A stretch of DNA of 64,000 bases from Nematopogon swammerdamellus (taxonomy: Eukaryota; Arthropoda; Insecta; Lepidoptera; Adelidae), in contig OX336354.1 of NCBI GenBank assembly GCA_946902875.1, positions 8,095,247 through 8,159,246 of the forward strand, read 5' to 3'. Under the pieces are notes generated by a model. That model made no database searches, was not told where the DNA came from, and worked only from the letters and a program-made list of their open reading frames with translations. Below, piece after piece: positions 42,000 through 52,521 of this stretch. Position numbers and translations under genes: made by a program. Position 1 is the stretch's first letter. The number at the start of each line of letters is the position of its first letter.

Positions 42000-42540
42000 A
42001 ACTTTACACAACAGCTTTGTTACAATGTAAATGTACGCGTCATGGCTATTTGCTTCACGAAAATTAATGTTCGTTTCGTCGAAAAATATTCGTTTCTGCA
42101 CAATTTTCTAACCACATACCGTGAGAAATTGCTGTCTTAAACATGTTCACATAATTAAATTGGTTTTTACGTCTTTATTGGATTGGGGGAAAGGAGTTGG
42201 GAGTGGGACACTTAACTATTCGACTAACTTGGCGGCGGTAATCGCAGGACTAAGCGCAAGACCGACCGCCGCGCCGCTCCGCCGCCGAGCTCACCACTTC
42301 ACCAACGTTGCGTAATATGCCAACGCCTAATAAAAGGCTAATTTAGCGGAGACATAATATTAACCCGGCGACGATTCAAGACGATCGTAACCTGAACGGG
42401 CTTATTACGAAGTTCGGGATAATACGTTTTACGACCGCGGCCAACCCGCGAGCACTCGAGGGTTGGAACGGGGACACACACGCTTCGCTCGGCCTCGGCA
42501 TTTCAATTGCCACTTATCTCGAGTAGAATGCTAGCACCCT
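42000..42540. other. No recognised gene; single-copy-looking GC-richer segment
   Basis: 42230-42480 is richer in GC and CpG (CGACCGCCGCGCCGCTCCGC, CGACCGCGGCCAACCCGCGA) than its surroundings and matches nothing else in the window. It could be host non-coding sequence; no promoter element is evident. Confidence 0.3.
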
Positions 42541-42544
42541 TCAC

Positions 42545-42962
42545 ACAAACCTATTATAGGTTATTAGCATCGTTTTGGGTTATTTTTTAGGCTTCCGGAA
42601 GGCATAACTTCACTTGGTTCGGATGACAGCTGCCACGTAAGATCCAAACATCGTTAATTGGTTGATGTAAAGTTTACCGCGATCCACTGCGCAGGGCAAC
42701 AACGATTCCAAATTGTAATTACTAGTACTAAACTTTTATATTAATTTCACATTTACAAAATAGTAACATTTTATTACGATACGTCTTACCAGTACATATC
42801 CTATTACTTTAAGTGAGCTAAACTTGTATATAGTATATATACAATTCGTTTCTCGGAAACGGCTCTAAAGATTTGGATTAAATTTAGTATTTAGATAAAG
42901 TAATTTTTTTTAAGTTTATCTAGATAGGTGTAGACGCCGAGCGAAGCTCGGTCGCCCAGGTA
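42545..42962 (+). repeat. Dispersed repeat ending GAGCGAAGCTCGGTCGCCCAGGTAC
   Basis: Contains TTAGGCTTCCGGAAGGCATA, ACTTCACTTGG, TTTACCGCGATCCACTGCGC and TTCGTTTCTCGGAAACGGCT, and ends GCCGAGCGAAGCTCGGTCGC. The first ~140 bp recur, diverged, at 43015-43140. Confidence 0.5.
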
Positions 42963-43014
42963 CTATATTATAATGCTATCACTCTCCACACACACAATAT
43001 ATCAGGATATTAGC

Positions 43015-43140
43015 CTCGGTATAGGCAATGATAGGCTTCCAGAAGACATAACTTCACTTGACAGTTGTCATCTATTAACGTGCAATTGGCCCTGTGCCTT
43101 GTTTGTGGTGTTAAGTTAGTTAATTGACCAACTGCGCAAA
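43015..43140 (+). repeat. Diverged second copy of the 42545 repeat
   Basis: GATATTAGCCTCGGTATAGG, AATGATAGGCTTCCAGAAGA, CATAACTTCACTTGACAG and CCAACTGCGCAAAGCCTTCG parallel 42560-42710. Confidence 0.5.
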
Positions 43141-43388
43141 GCCTTCGAATAAAATATATTTCCCGTACTTTCTTTCCATAAAGATGTAAGTACCATAAAT
43201 ATTACTCACCTGTCCTATTTTGTTTGTAAAACTTCATTTATCAGGTAGCTTTTTGGAAAGACGATTTGGTTAACTTCGCTCTATAGAAAAAAAAAATCAT
43301 GAAAATTTCTTTGAACTTATTAAAAAGGTATTGGGCTTTTAACGAGACCAAAGTTAGGTTTTTAAAAAAATCTATTTTATTCGTTGAA
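43141..43388. repeat. Spacer with a ~70 bp segment shared with 61070-61145
   Basis: TTTTGGAAAGACGATTTGGT, TAACTTCGCTCTATAGAAAA and AAAAATCATGAA correspond to TTTTGAAAACACGATTTGAT, TAACTTCGCTCGGTAGAAAA and AAAATCTGAA at 61090-61135. Confidence 0.5.
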
Positions 43389-43490
43389 TCAACTGAGTGG
43401 GCTCCCTTTTCGTCACATATGTATGTTTATTTATATATTTTTTTTTAACGATGTGACGAATAAATAATTTCTTTTTTTCTTTCTTCTATG
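43389..43490 (+). repeat. Family H copy
   Basis: CAACTGAGTGGGCTCCCTTT, TCGTCACATATGTATGTTTA, GATGTGACGAATAAATAATT and a T/C-rich tail; closest to 28187-28298. Confidence 0.6.
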
Positions 43491-44186
43491 TTTCCAAATC
43501 CTCGTCTCATTCTGTGCCTTTGAGGCTCATAGTGCACTATCGTCTATAGTCACCATAGAATAGTGATTAATTTCTCGTTAGCAAGGAGACTCCAGTGAAT
43601 GCTTATTGCCTCAAATCATCGTCCAATAGCGTCTAATTGAAATCGTGTGCTGGACGCAATCCTAACTGAGGGCAAGAGCATCTGGTCCTTTAAGAGCGTA
43701 GTAATGAAGGGGTAGTTTAAAAAAAAATCCTTTCTGCTTAAAGTTTTAACATGTTTATGTGAGTTCTAGGTTTTCCAATAAAATACCCTCGGATTTTTAT
43801 TTTGTACCAAAATGTTTAGTAAAATCTATAACCAAAAATCACTTGTCACTTTTTGTGCAATAAAGTATATTTTCATTTCATTACATTTTCATTTCAAAAA
43901 TATTGGTTTTTTTTTATGAAACGCTGATATCGCGAATCACGGAAATGAATTATTGTTTTTTCTAAGAATTCGAGCTATTGTTAAAATCTTAAAATGTTTT
44001 TACTTTTGAGGATAATTTTTGAAAATCCTAGGATACCCATAAATACACGAAAAACTTAAAAGAGAAAGATTCTTTTTTTGGGTTGAACCTGAAAATATAT
44101 TGCTGGAAGGCCAATCACAGACGAAATCACAAATACAGGTGATGCGTTTTGGATGCAACTATTCATCATCATCATCATCATCATCA
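43491..44186. other. No recognised gene
   Basis: AT-rich spacer. A CATTTCATTACATTTTCATTTC simple tail after ACTTTTTGTGCAATAAAGTA (43850-43895) suggests the 3' end of another retroposon that I cannot identify. Confidence 0.3.
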
Positions 44187-44318
44187 TCAGCCTGTATCGG
44201 TCCACTGCTGGACATAGGCCTCTCCCAAGGCACGCCACCACACGCGGTCTTCCGCTCTTCTCATCCATCCACTCCCGGCTACCTTTTTTAGGTCATCTGT
44301 CCACCTAGCCGGGGGGCT
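44187..44318 (-). pseudogene. RTE ORF2 C-terminus, minus strand
   Basis: The minus-strand frame reads SPPARWTDDLKKVAGSGWMR, RAEDRVWWRALGEAYVQQWTDTG and TGA (44187-44189). A (GATGAT)n tail, seen on the plus strand as (ATC)n at 44163-44189, follows. The frame is intact, but only ~43 codons remain. GRPPARWTDD-type and EAYVQQWTDTG words are diagnostic of RTE. Confidence 0.85.
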
Positions 44319-44347
44319 ATTAGTAGACTTATTTTGTTCATAATTGT

Positions 44348-46264
44348 TTTACTACATCTTCTATCTGCTACAAGTGGAGTGCATGCCGCCAAGTGTTGGT
44401 AACAAGTTAAAATGAACAGCAACGCCGCGCCGCCGTCTCTAGATATTTACTACATCTTCTATCTGCTACAAGTGGAGTGCATGCCGCCAAGTGTTGGTAA
44501 CAAGTTAAAATGAACAGCAACGCCGCGCCGCCGTCTCTAGATATTTACTACATCTTCTATCTGCTACAAGTGGAGTGCATGCCGCCAAGTGTTGGTAACA
44601 AGTTAAAATGAACAGCAACGCCGCGCCGCCGCCGTCTCTAGATATTTACTACATCTTCTATCTGCTACAAGTGGAGTGCATGCCGCCAAGTGTTGGTAAC
44701 AAGTTAAAATGAACAGCAACGCCGCGCCGCCGCCGTCTCTAGATATTTACTACATCTTCTATCTGCTACAAGTGGAGTGCATGCCGCCAAGTGTTGGTAA
44801 CAAGTTAAAATGAACAGCAACGCCGCGCCGCCGCGCCGTCTCTAGATATTTACTACATCTTCTATCTGCTACAAGTGGAGTGCATGCCGCCAAGTGTTGG
44901 TAACAAGTTAAAATGAACAGCAACGCCGCGCTGCCGTCTCTAGATATTTACTACATCTTCTATCTGCTACAAGTGGAGTGCATGCCGCCAAGTGTTGGTA
45001 ACAAGTTAAAATGAACAGCAACGCCGCGCCGCCGCCGTCTCTAGATATTTACTACATCTTCTATCTGCTACAAGTGGAGTGCATGCCGCCAAGTGTTGGT
45101 AACAAGTTAAAATGAACAGCAACGCCGCGCCGCCCCGTCTCTAGATATTTACTACATCTTCTATCTGCTACAAGTGGAGTGCATGCCGCCAAGTGTTGGT
45201 AACAAGTTAAAATGAACAGCAACGCCGCGCCGCCCCGTCTCTAGATATTTACTACATCTTCTATCTGCTACAAGTGGAGTGCATGCCGCCAAGTGTTGGT
45301 AACAAGTTAAAATGAACAGCAACGCCGCGCCGCCCCGTCTCTAGATATTTACTACATCTTCTATCTGCTACAAGTGGAGTGCATGCCGCCAAGTGTTGGT
45401 AACAAGTTAAAATGAACAGCAACGCCGCGCCGCCGCCGTCTCTAGATATTTACTACATCTTCTATCTGCTACAAGTGGAGTGCATGCCGCCAAGTGTTGG
45501 TGACAAGTTAAAATGAACAGCAACGCCGCGCCGCCGCCGTCTCTAGATATTTACTACATCTTCTATCTGCTACAAGTGGAGTGCATGCCGCCAAGTGTTG
45601 GTGACAAGTTAAAATGAACAGCAACGCCGCGCCGCCGCCGTCTCTAGATATTTACTACATCTTCTATCTGCTACAAGTGGAGTGCATGCCGCCAAGTGTT
45701 GGTAACAAGTTAAAATGAATAGCAACGCCGCGCCGCCGCCGTCTCTAGATATTTACTACATCTTCTATCTGCTACAAGTGGAGTGCATGCCGCCAAGTGT
45801 TGGTGACAAGTTAAAATGAACAGCAACGCCGCGCCGCCGCCGTCTCTAGATATTTACTACATCTTCTATCTGCTACAAGTGGAGTGCATGCCGCCAAGTG
45901 TTGGTAACAAGTTAAAATGAATAGCAACGCCGCGCCGCCGCCGTCTCTAGATATTTACTACATCTTCTATCTGCTACAAGTGGAGTGCATGCCGCCAAGT
46001 GTTGGTGACAAGTTAAAATGAACAGCAACGCCGCGCCGCCGCCGTCTCTAGATATTTACTACATCTTCTATCTGCTACAAGTGGAGTGCATGCCGCCAAG
46101 TGTTGGTAACAAGTTAAAATGAACAGCAACGCCGCGCCGCCGCCGTCTCTAGATATTTACTACATCTTCTATCTGCTACAAGTGGAGTGCATGCCGCCAA
46201 GTGTTGGTGACAAGTTAAAATGAACAGCAACGCCGCGCCGCCGCCGTCTCTAGATATTTACTAC
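44348..46264 (+). repeat. Satellite 2: 19 tandem units of about 99-105 bp
   Basis: Nineteen near-identical copies of TTTACTACATCTTCTATCTG, CTACAAGTGGAGTGCATGCC, GCCAAGTGTTGGTAACAAGT, TAAAATGAACAGCAACGCCG, CGCCGCC..GTCTCTAGATA. Unit length varies mainly through the number of GCC triplets before GTCTCTAG. Units 1-11 have GGTAACAAG. From unit 12 on, GGTGACAAG appears and alternates with GGTAACAAG in units 13-19 (two AAC units also carry GAATAGC), giving a two-unit period. Homogeneity right up to both edges suggests recent expansion. Confidence 0.96.
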
Positions 46265-46617
46265 TACGATGCCGAAGCACAGACTCGACTCGATCTAACG
46301 AACGGTAACACCAATTAAAAGTAGATTAGCGTAGCTCGCCGTCCGTCTGTCTGTCACAGCTGGAGCTCTTTGCTTGACGTGCGAGTTGCAATTATTCAGC
46401 TGCATTCCTCTGATTGACATAGCACGAGCAATATGAATAACCAAGCGAGTTTTACCCGCGTTAAGTAAACTCTAGAAATAACTGCATCCCTAGAAATATG
46501 AAATTCTGGAATCATATTCCATTCGTGACGTGCCAATCTAGGTTTAACTAAAAAGAGGTCTGTCAAATTCGACCCTAAGGGACTGAAGTGATTTTGTTTT
46601 TTTATGGAAAATTGCAT
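46265..46617. other. No gene; short family A-like (GTCT)n piece at 46338-46365
   Basis: CGCCGTCCGTCTGTCTGTCA CAGCTGGAGCTC resembles the inverted (GACA)n part of family A. A 73-codon minus frame (46396-46617) is not recognised. Confidence 0.3.
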
Positions 46618-46735
46618 GGTTGGCTACATCAGCTACAACACCCCTGATGTCAGCCCATAGCACCTTGGTGAGCTAGGTACCATGTCAGTGCTTTCCTTTA
46701 GTCACGCCGGCTATACAGAACTTGACGGTGATGAT
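46618..46735 (-). repeat. 5S-SINE body fragment, minus strand
   Basis: GTTGGCTACATCAGCTACAA, CCCCTGATGTCAGCCCATAG, CACCTTGGTGAGCTAGGTAC, CATGTCAGTGC and ACGCCGGCTATACAGAACTT match 63040-63150. Confidence 0.65.
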
Positions 46736-48925
46736 ATAAAATGTGCATATGTGTTTCCGCGAATAGGCTCGACTATATAATGCACTGGCAGTTAGCCAGC
46801 GCGAGATTCTGTACTTTGCCATAGAGCCAATTTAGGAGTTTATTTTCAAATTCAAAGTAATATTTTGTATTGTTTCGAATGTAATGCTGTTTTACCTTGT
46901 CGATTTTGTTTTTAAACAGTTCAGTTCGGGCCTACATTACAGTTCTAAATCTCAACATATAATCTCAATATCTAACTTTGAATAAATGATCGCATCGTCT
47001 AGCTAGAAGACTATTATTTCAAGCTACAGTACAAGATTATTCACTAGAGCCAGTAAAGTCCAGTTCAATACTCTACTGGGATTATCACAAATGTCTGAAA
47101 ACTGAATTTAGTGTGTTTCTTAACCCCTGAAAGATCAAATGGGATTAGGGTTATAAAATAAACCCCGTATTTTATTACACTTTATATTTACGTCTTCGTT
47201 GCGTTTTCGTGTTATTTTTTTTTAACTTTGTACCATTGAAGTTTGTTTCAGTCGTTTCAAAAATACTAGAAAGGTTCTTTAGATTTACATAATATAAAGC
47301 TGTGGGTAAAAGTAAACGAAATCAATACAGCACATGGCCCCGTACGTCTCGCCCCTTCTATCAATTTTAAATCCGAATTTCACGCTAGCGTTGCTTGCTA
47401 AAGTGAGTAGGTACATATAGGTTTTGACGAATTGCTCCGATAGCTCGTGTGAAAAAGCGATAAATTTCAATAGAACAGCCGATTCCGTGCGACTATTGAA
47501 TTTAAATTTCATTTTGCGAAACCGTGGAGTTGGATTGCACGAAGGTTAACAAAGGCAAATTTGTTTTATTTTTCAATAATAATATTTGGCCATTTTGATT
47601 TTAAAAATGCACTAGATCTGTTGTTTTATAAGCTCAGCTAAATACAGGGTGAATACGATAGAATATTCCATTGACTTAAAAAAAACTTTTATTTCTATGG
47701 AATATACAGCCTAAGAACGCATTCAAAAAAGACGTAATAAAAGAAATTTTGCTAAAAAGTAAACAGTAATCATTATAAATAAATATATATAAATATATAC
47801 ATTATTTATTATATTTTAGTCTAAAATAATTGTATTTATATTTAATTATCTATTTCGAATTTTTTTATTATTCATTATTTATTTATTCCTCTTCTTTTTC
47901 TTTTATTTTAAATAATAACCTGTCTATTGTATTCATTTCTTTGTTTCACGGCACTGTGATACAACAATTTTTTGTAAATTTCTTCAATGTAAACATGAGA
48001 AAATCTTTTACTGGTTTAGCAATTTATATGAAAAATCGCTGACAACACAGATATTATGTACATAAATTGTTGATTTTCCAAATATATAAAAAAGTATATG
48101 TACTTATATAATTTTAAATGGAAAATGTTGTTATGTTTAAAAAGTGTAAAACACAATACTTATAGTTCAATCAATTTTTTCAACGTTGCGATCTGATTAT
48201 AAAACTCCTATAAAACCGTCATGATATGAACCTTGCTCCGTACTTTATCTGTAGGCTTCCCAAAAGGGTAACCACAGATGTTCGTTTTCTCACGAAGGGG
48301 TAAGAATTTCCGAAACATTTGCTAGAATTCATACAAGTTTTCCTGGAACGTACAACGGATGTCACTCCCACACTTTCGATAGCAATCTTCAGGGCAGGTA
48401 GAGCAAGAGAGCTAAATGCGTATATTCCGATACAGAGATGTATATTCGTATAATATATCTATTCGATGTCTCATTCTAGAAAATATTCTCCAAAATCAGA
48501 CTTTATCTCCTCCAGAATGAAGTTTAAGTTCGAGAAACGCCTCACTTGCAACATTACACCCAAAAATACACCTAAATCCTTCACAATATGGGTTAAAATA
48601 AAACGAACCGCTTTTCATGCGGCGAAGGCGTCGAAGCGACATGGAACAGGTCATAATTCGGAAAAAATTGCTACTTCGTGAGTTATATCATTTTCCAGTC
48701 TTTGTCACTTATTCACGTAATATTCAGAGGATTACTCCTTGCGAATTCCGGATTAAAGCAAATTGTTTTTCGTTATTTAGATTACTTACAAGAGGAACGC
48801 CTCTCCAAGCTTGATCGATGATATTATATTTGTGAGTGCTTCTATTGTGGTGGGTTTTATCGTTTACAAGAAGAAACATATTAAGAAGGAATGTGGTTCT
48901 ATTTGAGAATATAAATGAAAAAGGA
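46736..48925. other. No recognised gene
   Basis: AT-rich. A 75-codon minus frame (47285-47512) has a balanced amino-acid mix (GFKIDRRGETYGAM) but no family I know. 47641-47720 contains an AGGGTGAATACGATAGAATA repeat-like start. Otherwise nothing. Confidence 0.3.
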
Positions 48926-49142
48926 GAATCAAAATCAAAATCAAAATAAAAAATCTTTATTGCTTTTTTTGCAGCTTTTTTACAGTTTCTTCCATTACGG
49001 GTTTTTTGAGTATGCAAAATGCCTGAATGGGCGTACAATACAGCCTTCACATGCATAGAGCCATGCAAGGCTGGCTTTACAAATATAACTTTTACAATGT
49101 ATCCATAAAAATAAAAAATAACTAAAAATAAAACAATATAAC

Positions 49143-52100
49143 CTATTCGAAAATTTGCACAAACTCGTTCACTTTATAAAAACATTTGTCTAATAACCAT
49201 TTAAATAGAGCATTTTTAAATAGTTTGAGTTCAGTGATTTCGTTTATTTCCTTTGGAACATTATTATAAATTTTAACTGCCATGTAATATATACTTTTGC
49301 GATATTGTGTAGTTCTAGGTTTTGTATTTATTAGTGTATTTTTCTGTCTCGTGTTATGGCTGTGCAATTCTTTCATTGGCTTAAAATATTCTGAGTGAGT
49401 TCTAACAAATACACACGTTTCATAAATGTACATAGACGGTACTGTCAATATCTTTAATTTTTTAAATAGCGGTTTGCAACTTTCTTTCTGTTTTACTTGG
49501 CAAATAGCGCGAATACATCGTTTTTGAATTTTTAAAATATTTTCTACGTTTGTAGAGTTCCCCCAAAACATTAAACCGTATCGTATATTTGACGAGACAT
49601 ACCCGTGGTATGCTGTTACAGCTGATTCTTCATTTGTAATTAGTTTTAATCTTCTTAATGCAAAAACGAATCTGCTGATTTTTGATTCAAGCTGGTCTAT
49701 GTGTTCTTTCCAATTGCAGTTGCTATCGAGATTTATTCCTAAAAATTTCGTTTTGTTTACTTCTTCAATTTGTTCTCCCTTGTAGTTTATTTTAATGTTG
49801 TATTTGTTTCCATTTGTATTATAAAATTGCATTATATTAGTTTTACTTGTATTTATTATTAAATTATTATTTTCTAACCAATTTACTACTTTGGTAATAC
49901 CTTTGTTTATATTTTGTTCGAATTCAATTAAATTTTCTTTTGAGCCTTTAACAATAAATGTGCTGTCATCTGCAAAAAGTACCATTTTGTGTGATATAGA
50001 GTCTGGCAAGTCGTTTATGTATATTAAGAATAATAAGGGGCCTAAAATACTCCCTTGTGGAACTCCATGTGTAACAATTTTGAATTTTGATTTGTATTTC
50101 ATCATCTTTTTTGTATCCTGACAAATTTTAGAGACTTCTGTGCATTGTTTTCTATGTATTAAATATGATTTTATCCATTCCAAAACATTTCCTCGAATAC
50201 CATATCTTTCCAGTTTATCAGTCAATCTTTTGTGACATACAAAATCAAAGGCTTTTGTCATGTCCATGTATACAACAGCGACAGGGTTTTTGTTATTCAT
50301 ATTTTCAGTTATTTCTTTCATTAAATCATATACTGCTAAGCCTGTTGATTTATTTTTCCTAAAGCCATTTTGTTCTTTGCACAGGATTTGATTTCTTTCT
50401 AGATAGCTATTTAACCTATCAAACATGGCTCTTTCAAATATTTTAGAAATAATAGGTAAGAGAGCTACAGGTCTATAATTTTTCATTGCACATTTGTCAT
50501 CTTTTTTATACAACGGTTTTACTATAGCATATTTTAAACTGCTGGGAAATTCACCTTTATTAAAGCTAAGATTTATAATATGTGATAATGGATAACATAT
50601 GATGTCTGCTACCCTCTTTAGGATTCCAGTATTTAGTTCATCATACCCTACTGCATTTGAATTTTTTAACCCGCGGATAAGTTTTTCTATCTCTGTTGTA
50701 GTAATTTGTGACAAAAACATGGAGTGTAGTCGTCGTTCGATATTTTTTGCAGTAGAGCCTTTTGAAGGTGACCTACTCTGTTTGCTAACTTGGTCTATGA
50801 AGAAGTTATTAAAAGCTTCTGCTATATCGTTCGATTTTGTGAAAGTTTCATTATTTATTTTTATTTCTTTTATATCAAATTCTGGACATTTATTTTCGTT
50901 ATTTTCTTTAATTATGGCCCAAGTGGTTTTAGTAGTACTTTCAGATTTATGTATTCTATTTCTATTTGTTAATTTTTGAGATGTGTTTATGCAATTTTTT
51001 AGAATTCTACTATAGTTTTTGTATTTGTTTACGAGTATCAAGTTTTTTTTTGAACGTTGTTTCAGATAGAGCTCTCTCTTGGTCTTACTGCTGAATTTTA
51101 TTCCTGTTGTTATCCATCTAGGTTTTTTCTTACGATATATTTTTATTTCTTCGCTTGGAAAACATAGATTATAGAAAAGAGTAATCTGTTCTATAAAATT
51201 ATCATATACTGAATTTACATAATTATTTTGATAGATATCTATGAATGATAAGGCGCTAATGCAGTTAATGAATTTTTGTATATTTTCTTCTGCATAGTCT
51301 CTTTTTTTAATAATCCAGAAGTTTATTTTGTGAATTTTCTTGACCAGATAACTAAAAGTCTGACCAGTATGATCCGATAAACCTAGGTCATGTACTGTAG
51401 TTGTTCCCGACTTTATATTTGTTGCAAAATTGTCTATACATGTTTTAGAAATTGCTGTTATTCTTGTTGGTGTTTTTATTTTTAGCTTCAAATTAAATTG
51501 GTGGAAAATATTTTCTAGTGTTTTTGCATTATTGGTTGGTTCCAATCTATCAATATTAAAATCACCGCATATTATAATTTTTTTATTATTTTTTTTCTTT
51601 GTAAGATTAAAAAGTAAGATTTCTAATTTTGAGAAAAAATAATTAATGTCTGAGCTCGGAACTCTGTAAATGCAGACAATAATCAATTTTAGTTCAATTA
51701 TTTCTATTCCACAACATTCAAAGAAAATATTTTCCGATAAAGCCTTTATCCATTTTAGTTCTGTAAATTCTATATCAGAATGTGTAAGAATGCATACTCC
51801 TCCTCTAGCTTTCTGTCTCGAGTAGCATGTAGCCAGTTTGTAATCGAGTAAAAGTAAATTTTTTTCATTTCCCTTATTCAAAAAGTGCTCAGAGAAGCAT
51901 ATAACATTAATATTTGTATTATTTGAAAGAAAATTCGCTATTGTAACATTTATAGAGTCAATTTTTTTTAGAACACCTGCAATATTTTGATGAAAAATTG
52001 TGAATAATTCTTTAGTTTTATCGGTCTCTACAAATAGTTTATGTAAATTATTTTTTTCGTTAGGTAGCTCGTTCGTTTTGGTTGGTGAATTTTCTGTTTT

Positions 52101-52145
52101 ATCTAAGTTATAGAAAAAACTGGGATTCCGTTTGAGTGCATATAT
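49143..52145 (-). CDS. ORF2: AP endonuclease + reverse transcriptase
   Basis: The minus-strand frame is open from 52145 to the stop at 49143, about 1000 codons. The protein nicks target DNA and reverse-transcribes the element RNA. The EEP endonuclease begins above 51881: IFHQNIAGVLKK (the catalytic N region), then ICFSEHF (catalytic E). Counting from the TTG at 51881, GDFNID is near residue 106 and LSDHTG near 169. RT follows: NYRPVALL (~468), GFRKNKSTG (~506), YMDMTKAFD (~538), HGVPQGSILGPLLFLIYIND (~605) and the catalytic FADD (~636). It ends with a CR1-type C-terminus (VKIYNNVPKEI..LFKNALFKWLL). There is no internal stop. No in-frame ATG precedes the endonuclease, and the frame overlaps ORF1 by 38 bases, so initiation by frameshift, reinitiation or a non-AUG codon must be assumed, or the original ATG was mutated. 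Confidence 0.9.
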   Translation of the reverse strand: MYALKRNPSFFYNLDKTENSPTKTNELPNEKNNLHKLFVETDKTKELFTIFHQNIAGVLKKIDSINVTIANFLSNNTNINVICFSEHFLNKGNEKNLLLLDYKLATCYSRQKARGGVCILTHSDIEFTELKWIKALSENIFFECCGIEIIELKLIIVCIYRVPSSDINYFFSKLEILLFNLTKKKNNKKIIICGDFNIDRLEPTNNAKTLENIFHQFNLKLKIKTPTRITAISKTCIDNFATNIKSGTTTVHDLGLSDHTGQTFSYLVKKIHKINFWIIKKRDYAEENIQKFINCISALSFIDIYQNNYVNSVYDNFIEQITLFYNLCFPSEEIKIYRKKKPRWITTGIKFSSKTKRELYLKQRSKKNLILVNKYKNYSRILKNCINTSQKLTNRNRIHKSESTTKTTWAIIKENNENKCPEFDIKEIKINNETFTKSNDIAEAFNNFFIDQVSKQSRSPSKGSTAKNIERRLHSMFLSQITTTEIEKLIRGLKNSNAVGYDELNTGILKRVADIICYPLSHIINLSFNKGEFPSSLKYAIVKPLYKKDDKCAMKNYRPVALLPIISKIFERAMFDRLNSYLERNQILCKEQNGFRKNKSTGLAVYDLMKEITENMNNKNPVAVVYMDMTKAFDFVCHKRLTDKLERYGIRGNVLEWIKSYLIHRKQCTEVSKICQDTKKMMKYKSKFKIVTHGVPQGSILGPLLFLIYINDLPDSISHKMVLFADDSTFIVKGSKENLIEFEQNINKGITKVVNWLENNNLIINTSKTNIMQFYNTNGNKYNIKINYKGEQIEEVNKTKFLGINLDSNCNWKEHIDQLESKISRFVFALRRLKLITNEESAVTAYHGYVSSNIRYGLMFWGNSTNVENILKIQKRCIRAICQVKQKESCKPLFKKLKILTVPSMYIYETCVFVRTHSEYFKPMKELHSHNTRQKNTLINTKPRTTQYRKSIYYMAVKIYNNVPKEINEITELKLFKNALFKWLLDKCFYKVNEFVQIFE

Positions 52146-52521
52146 TTATTGTAGTGTGTGTTTTTTTTGTGTTTTGATATTTTCGTTGCTTGTTATTATA
52201 TGACAGTCGTAACACATCTTGACATAATTGTTTTTTTAAGTTAGATAGAAATCCACGTGTTGGGATGAATCGCGTATAATCCATATCTGTGAAAGTTGCG
52301 TGTTCGAATCGTGAGCATTGATATTTTAGTTGCTTATTTAACAATTTTTCACTTAGATATTTATTGTATGGTACCTCACTCACAATAATATTAGTGTGAC
52401 TTAATTGTTTGATCATGCAGTGTAAGCTTGATTTAAGATCGAGCGGGTTGTTGTCGTTTGAACCTCCTACGAGAATGACGCAGTCTGAGTGAGTGAGCGA
52501 TCTACAATATGGGTCGTGCAT
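52108..52521 (-). CDS. ORF1, second part: SGNH-esterase remainder
   Basis: The frame reads SDCVILVGGSNDNN, the block III (GxND) of SGNH hydrolases as found in the esterase domain of CR1-like ORF1 proteins, then LSHTNIIVSEVPYN and a lysine-rich tail ending at TAA 52108. It lies one base downstream in phase relative to the 52502-53320 frame, overlapping it by 20 bases. The two parts join at VGDAR / RSLTHSD. The usual final catalytic D-x2-H block is not clear (DMDYTRFIPTRGFL), so the domain may be non-enzymatic or mutated. An ATG at 52521 exists but falls mid-domain and is unlikely to be the natural start. Confidence 0.7.
   Translation of the reverse strand: MHDPYCRSLTHSDCVILVGGSNDNNPLDLKSSLHCMIKQLSHTNIIVSEVPYNKYLSEKLLNKQLKYQCSRFEHATFTDMDYTRFIPTRGFLSNLKKQLCQDVLRLSYNNKQRKYQNTKKTHTTINICTQTESQFFL

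Noticed and set aside
42230..42480. CpG-rich stretch as a gene promoter
   Set aside because: No transcript, TATA/initiator arrangement or downstream exon can be seen; composition alone is not enough.
44348..46264. CRISPR-like or coding repeat array
   Set aside because: The repeats are contiguous near-identical units; differences are mainly GCC number and single bases.
50599..50979. 126-codon plus-strand frame
   Set aside because: Antisense shadow of the reverse transcriptase frame.
49143..51881. Start of the endonuclease/RT frame at 51881
   Set aside because: That codon is TTG, and conserved endonuclease residues (NIAGVLKK, SEHF) lie upstream in the same frame, so the frame begins at or above 52145.
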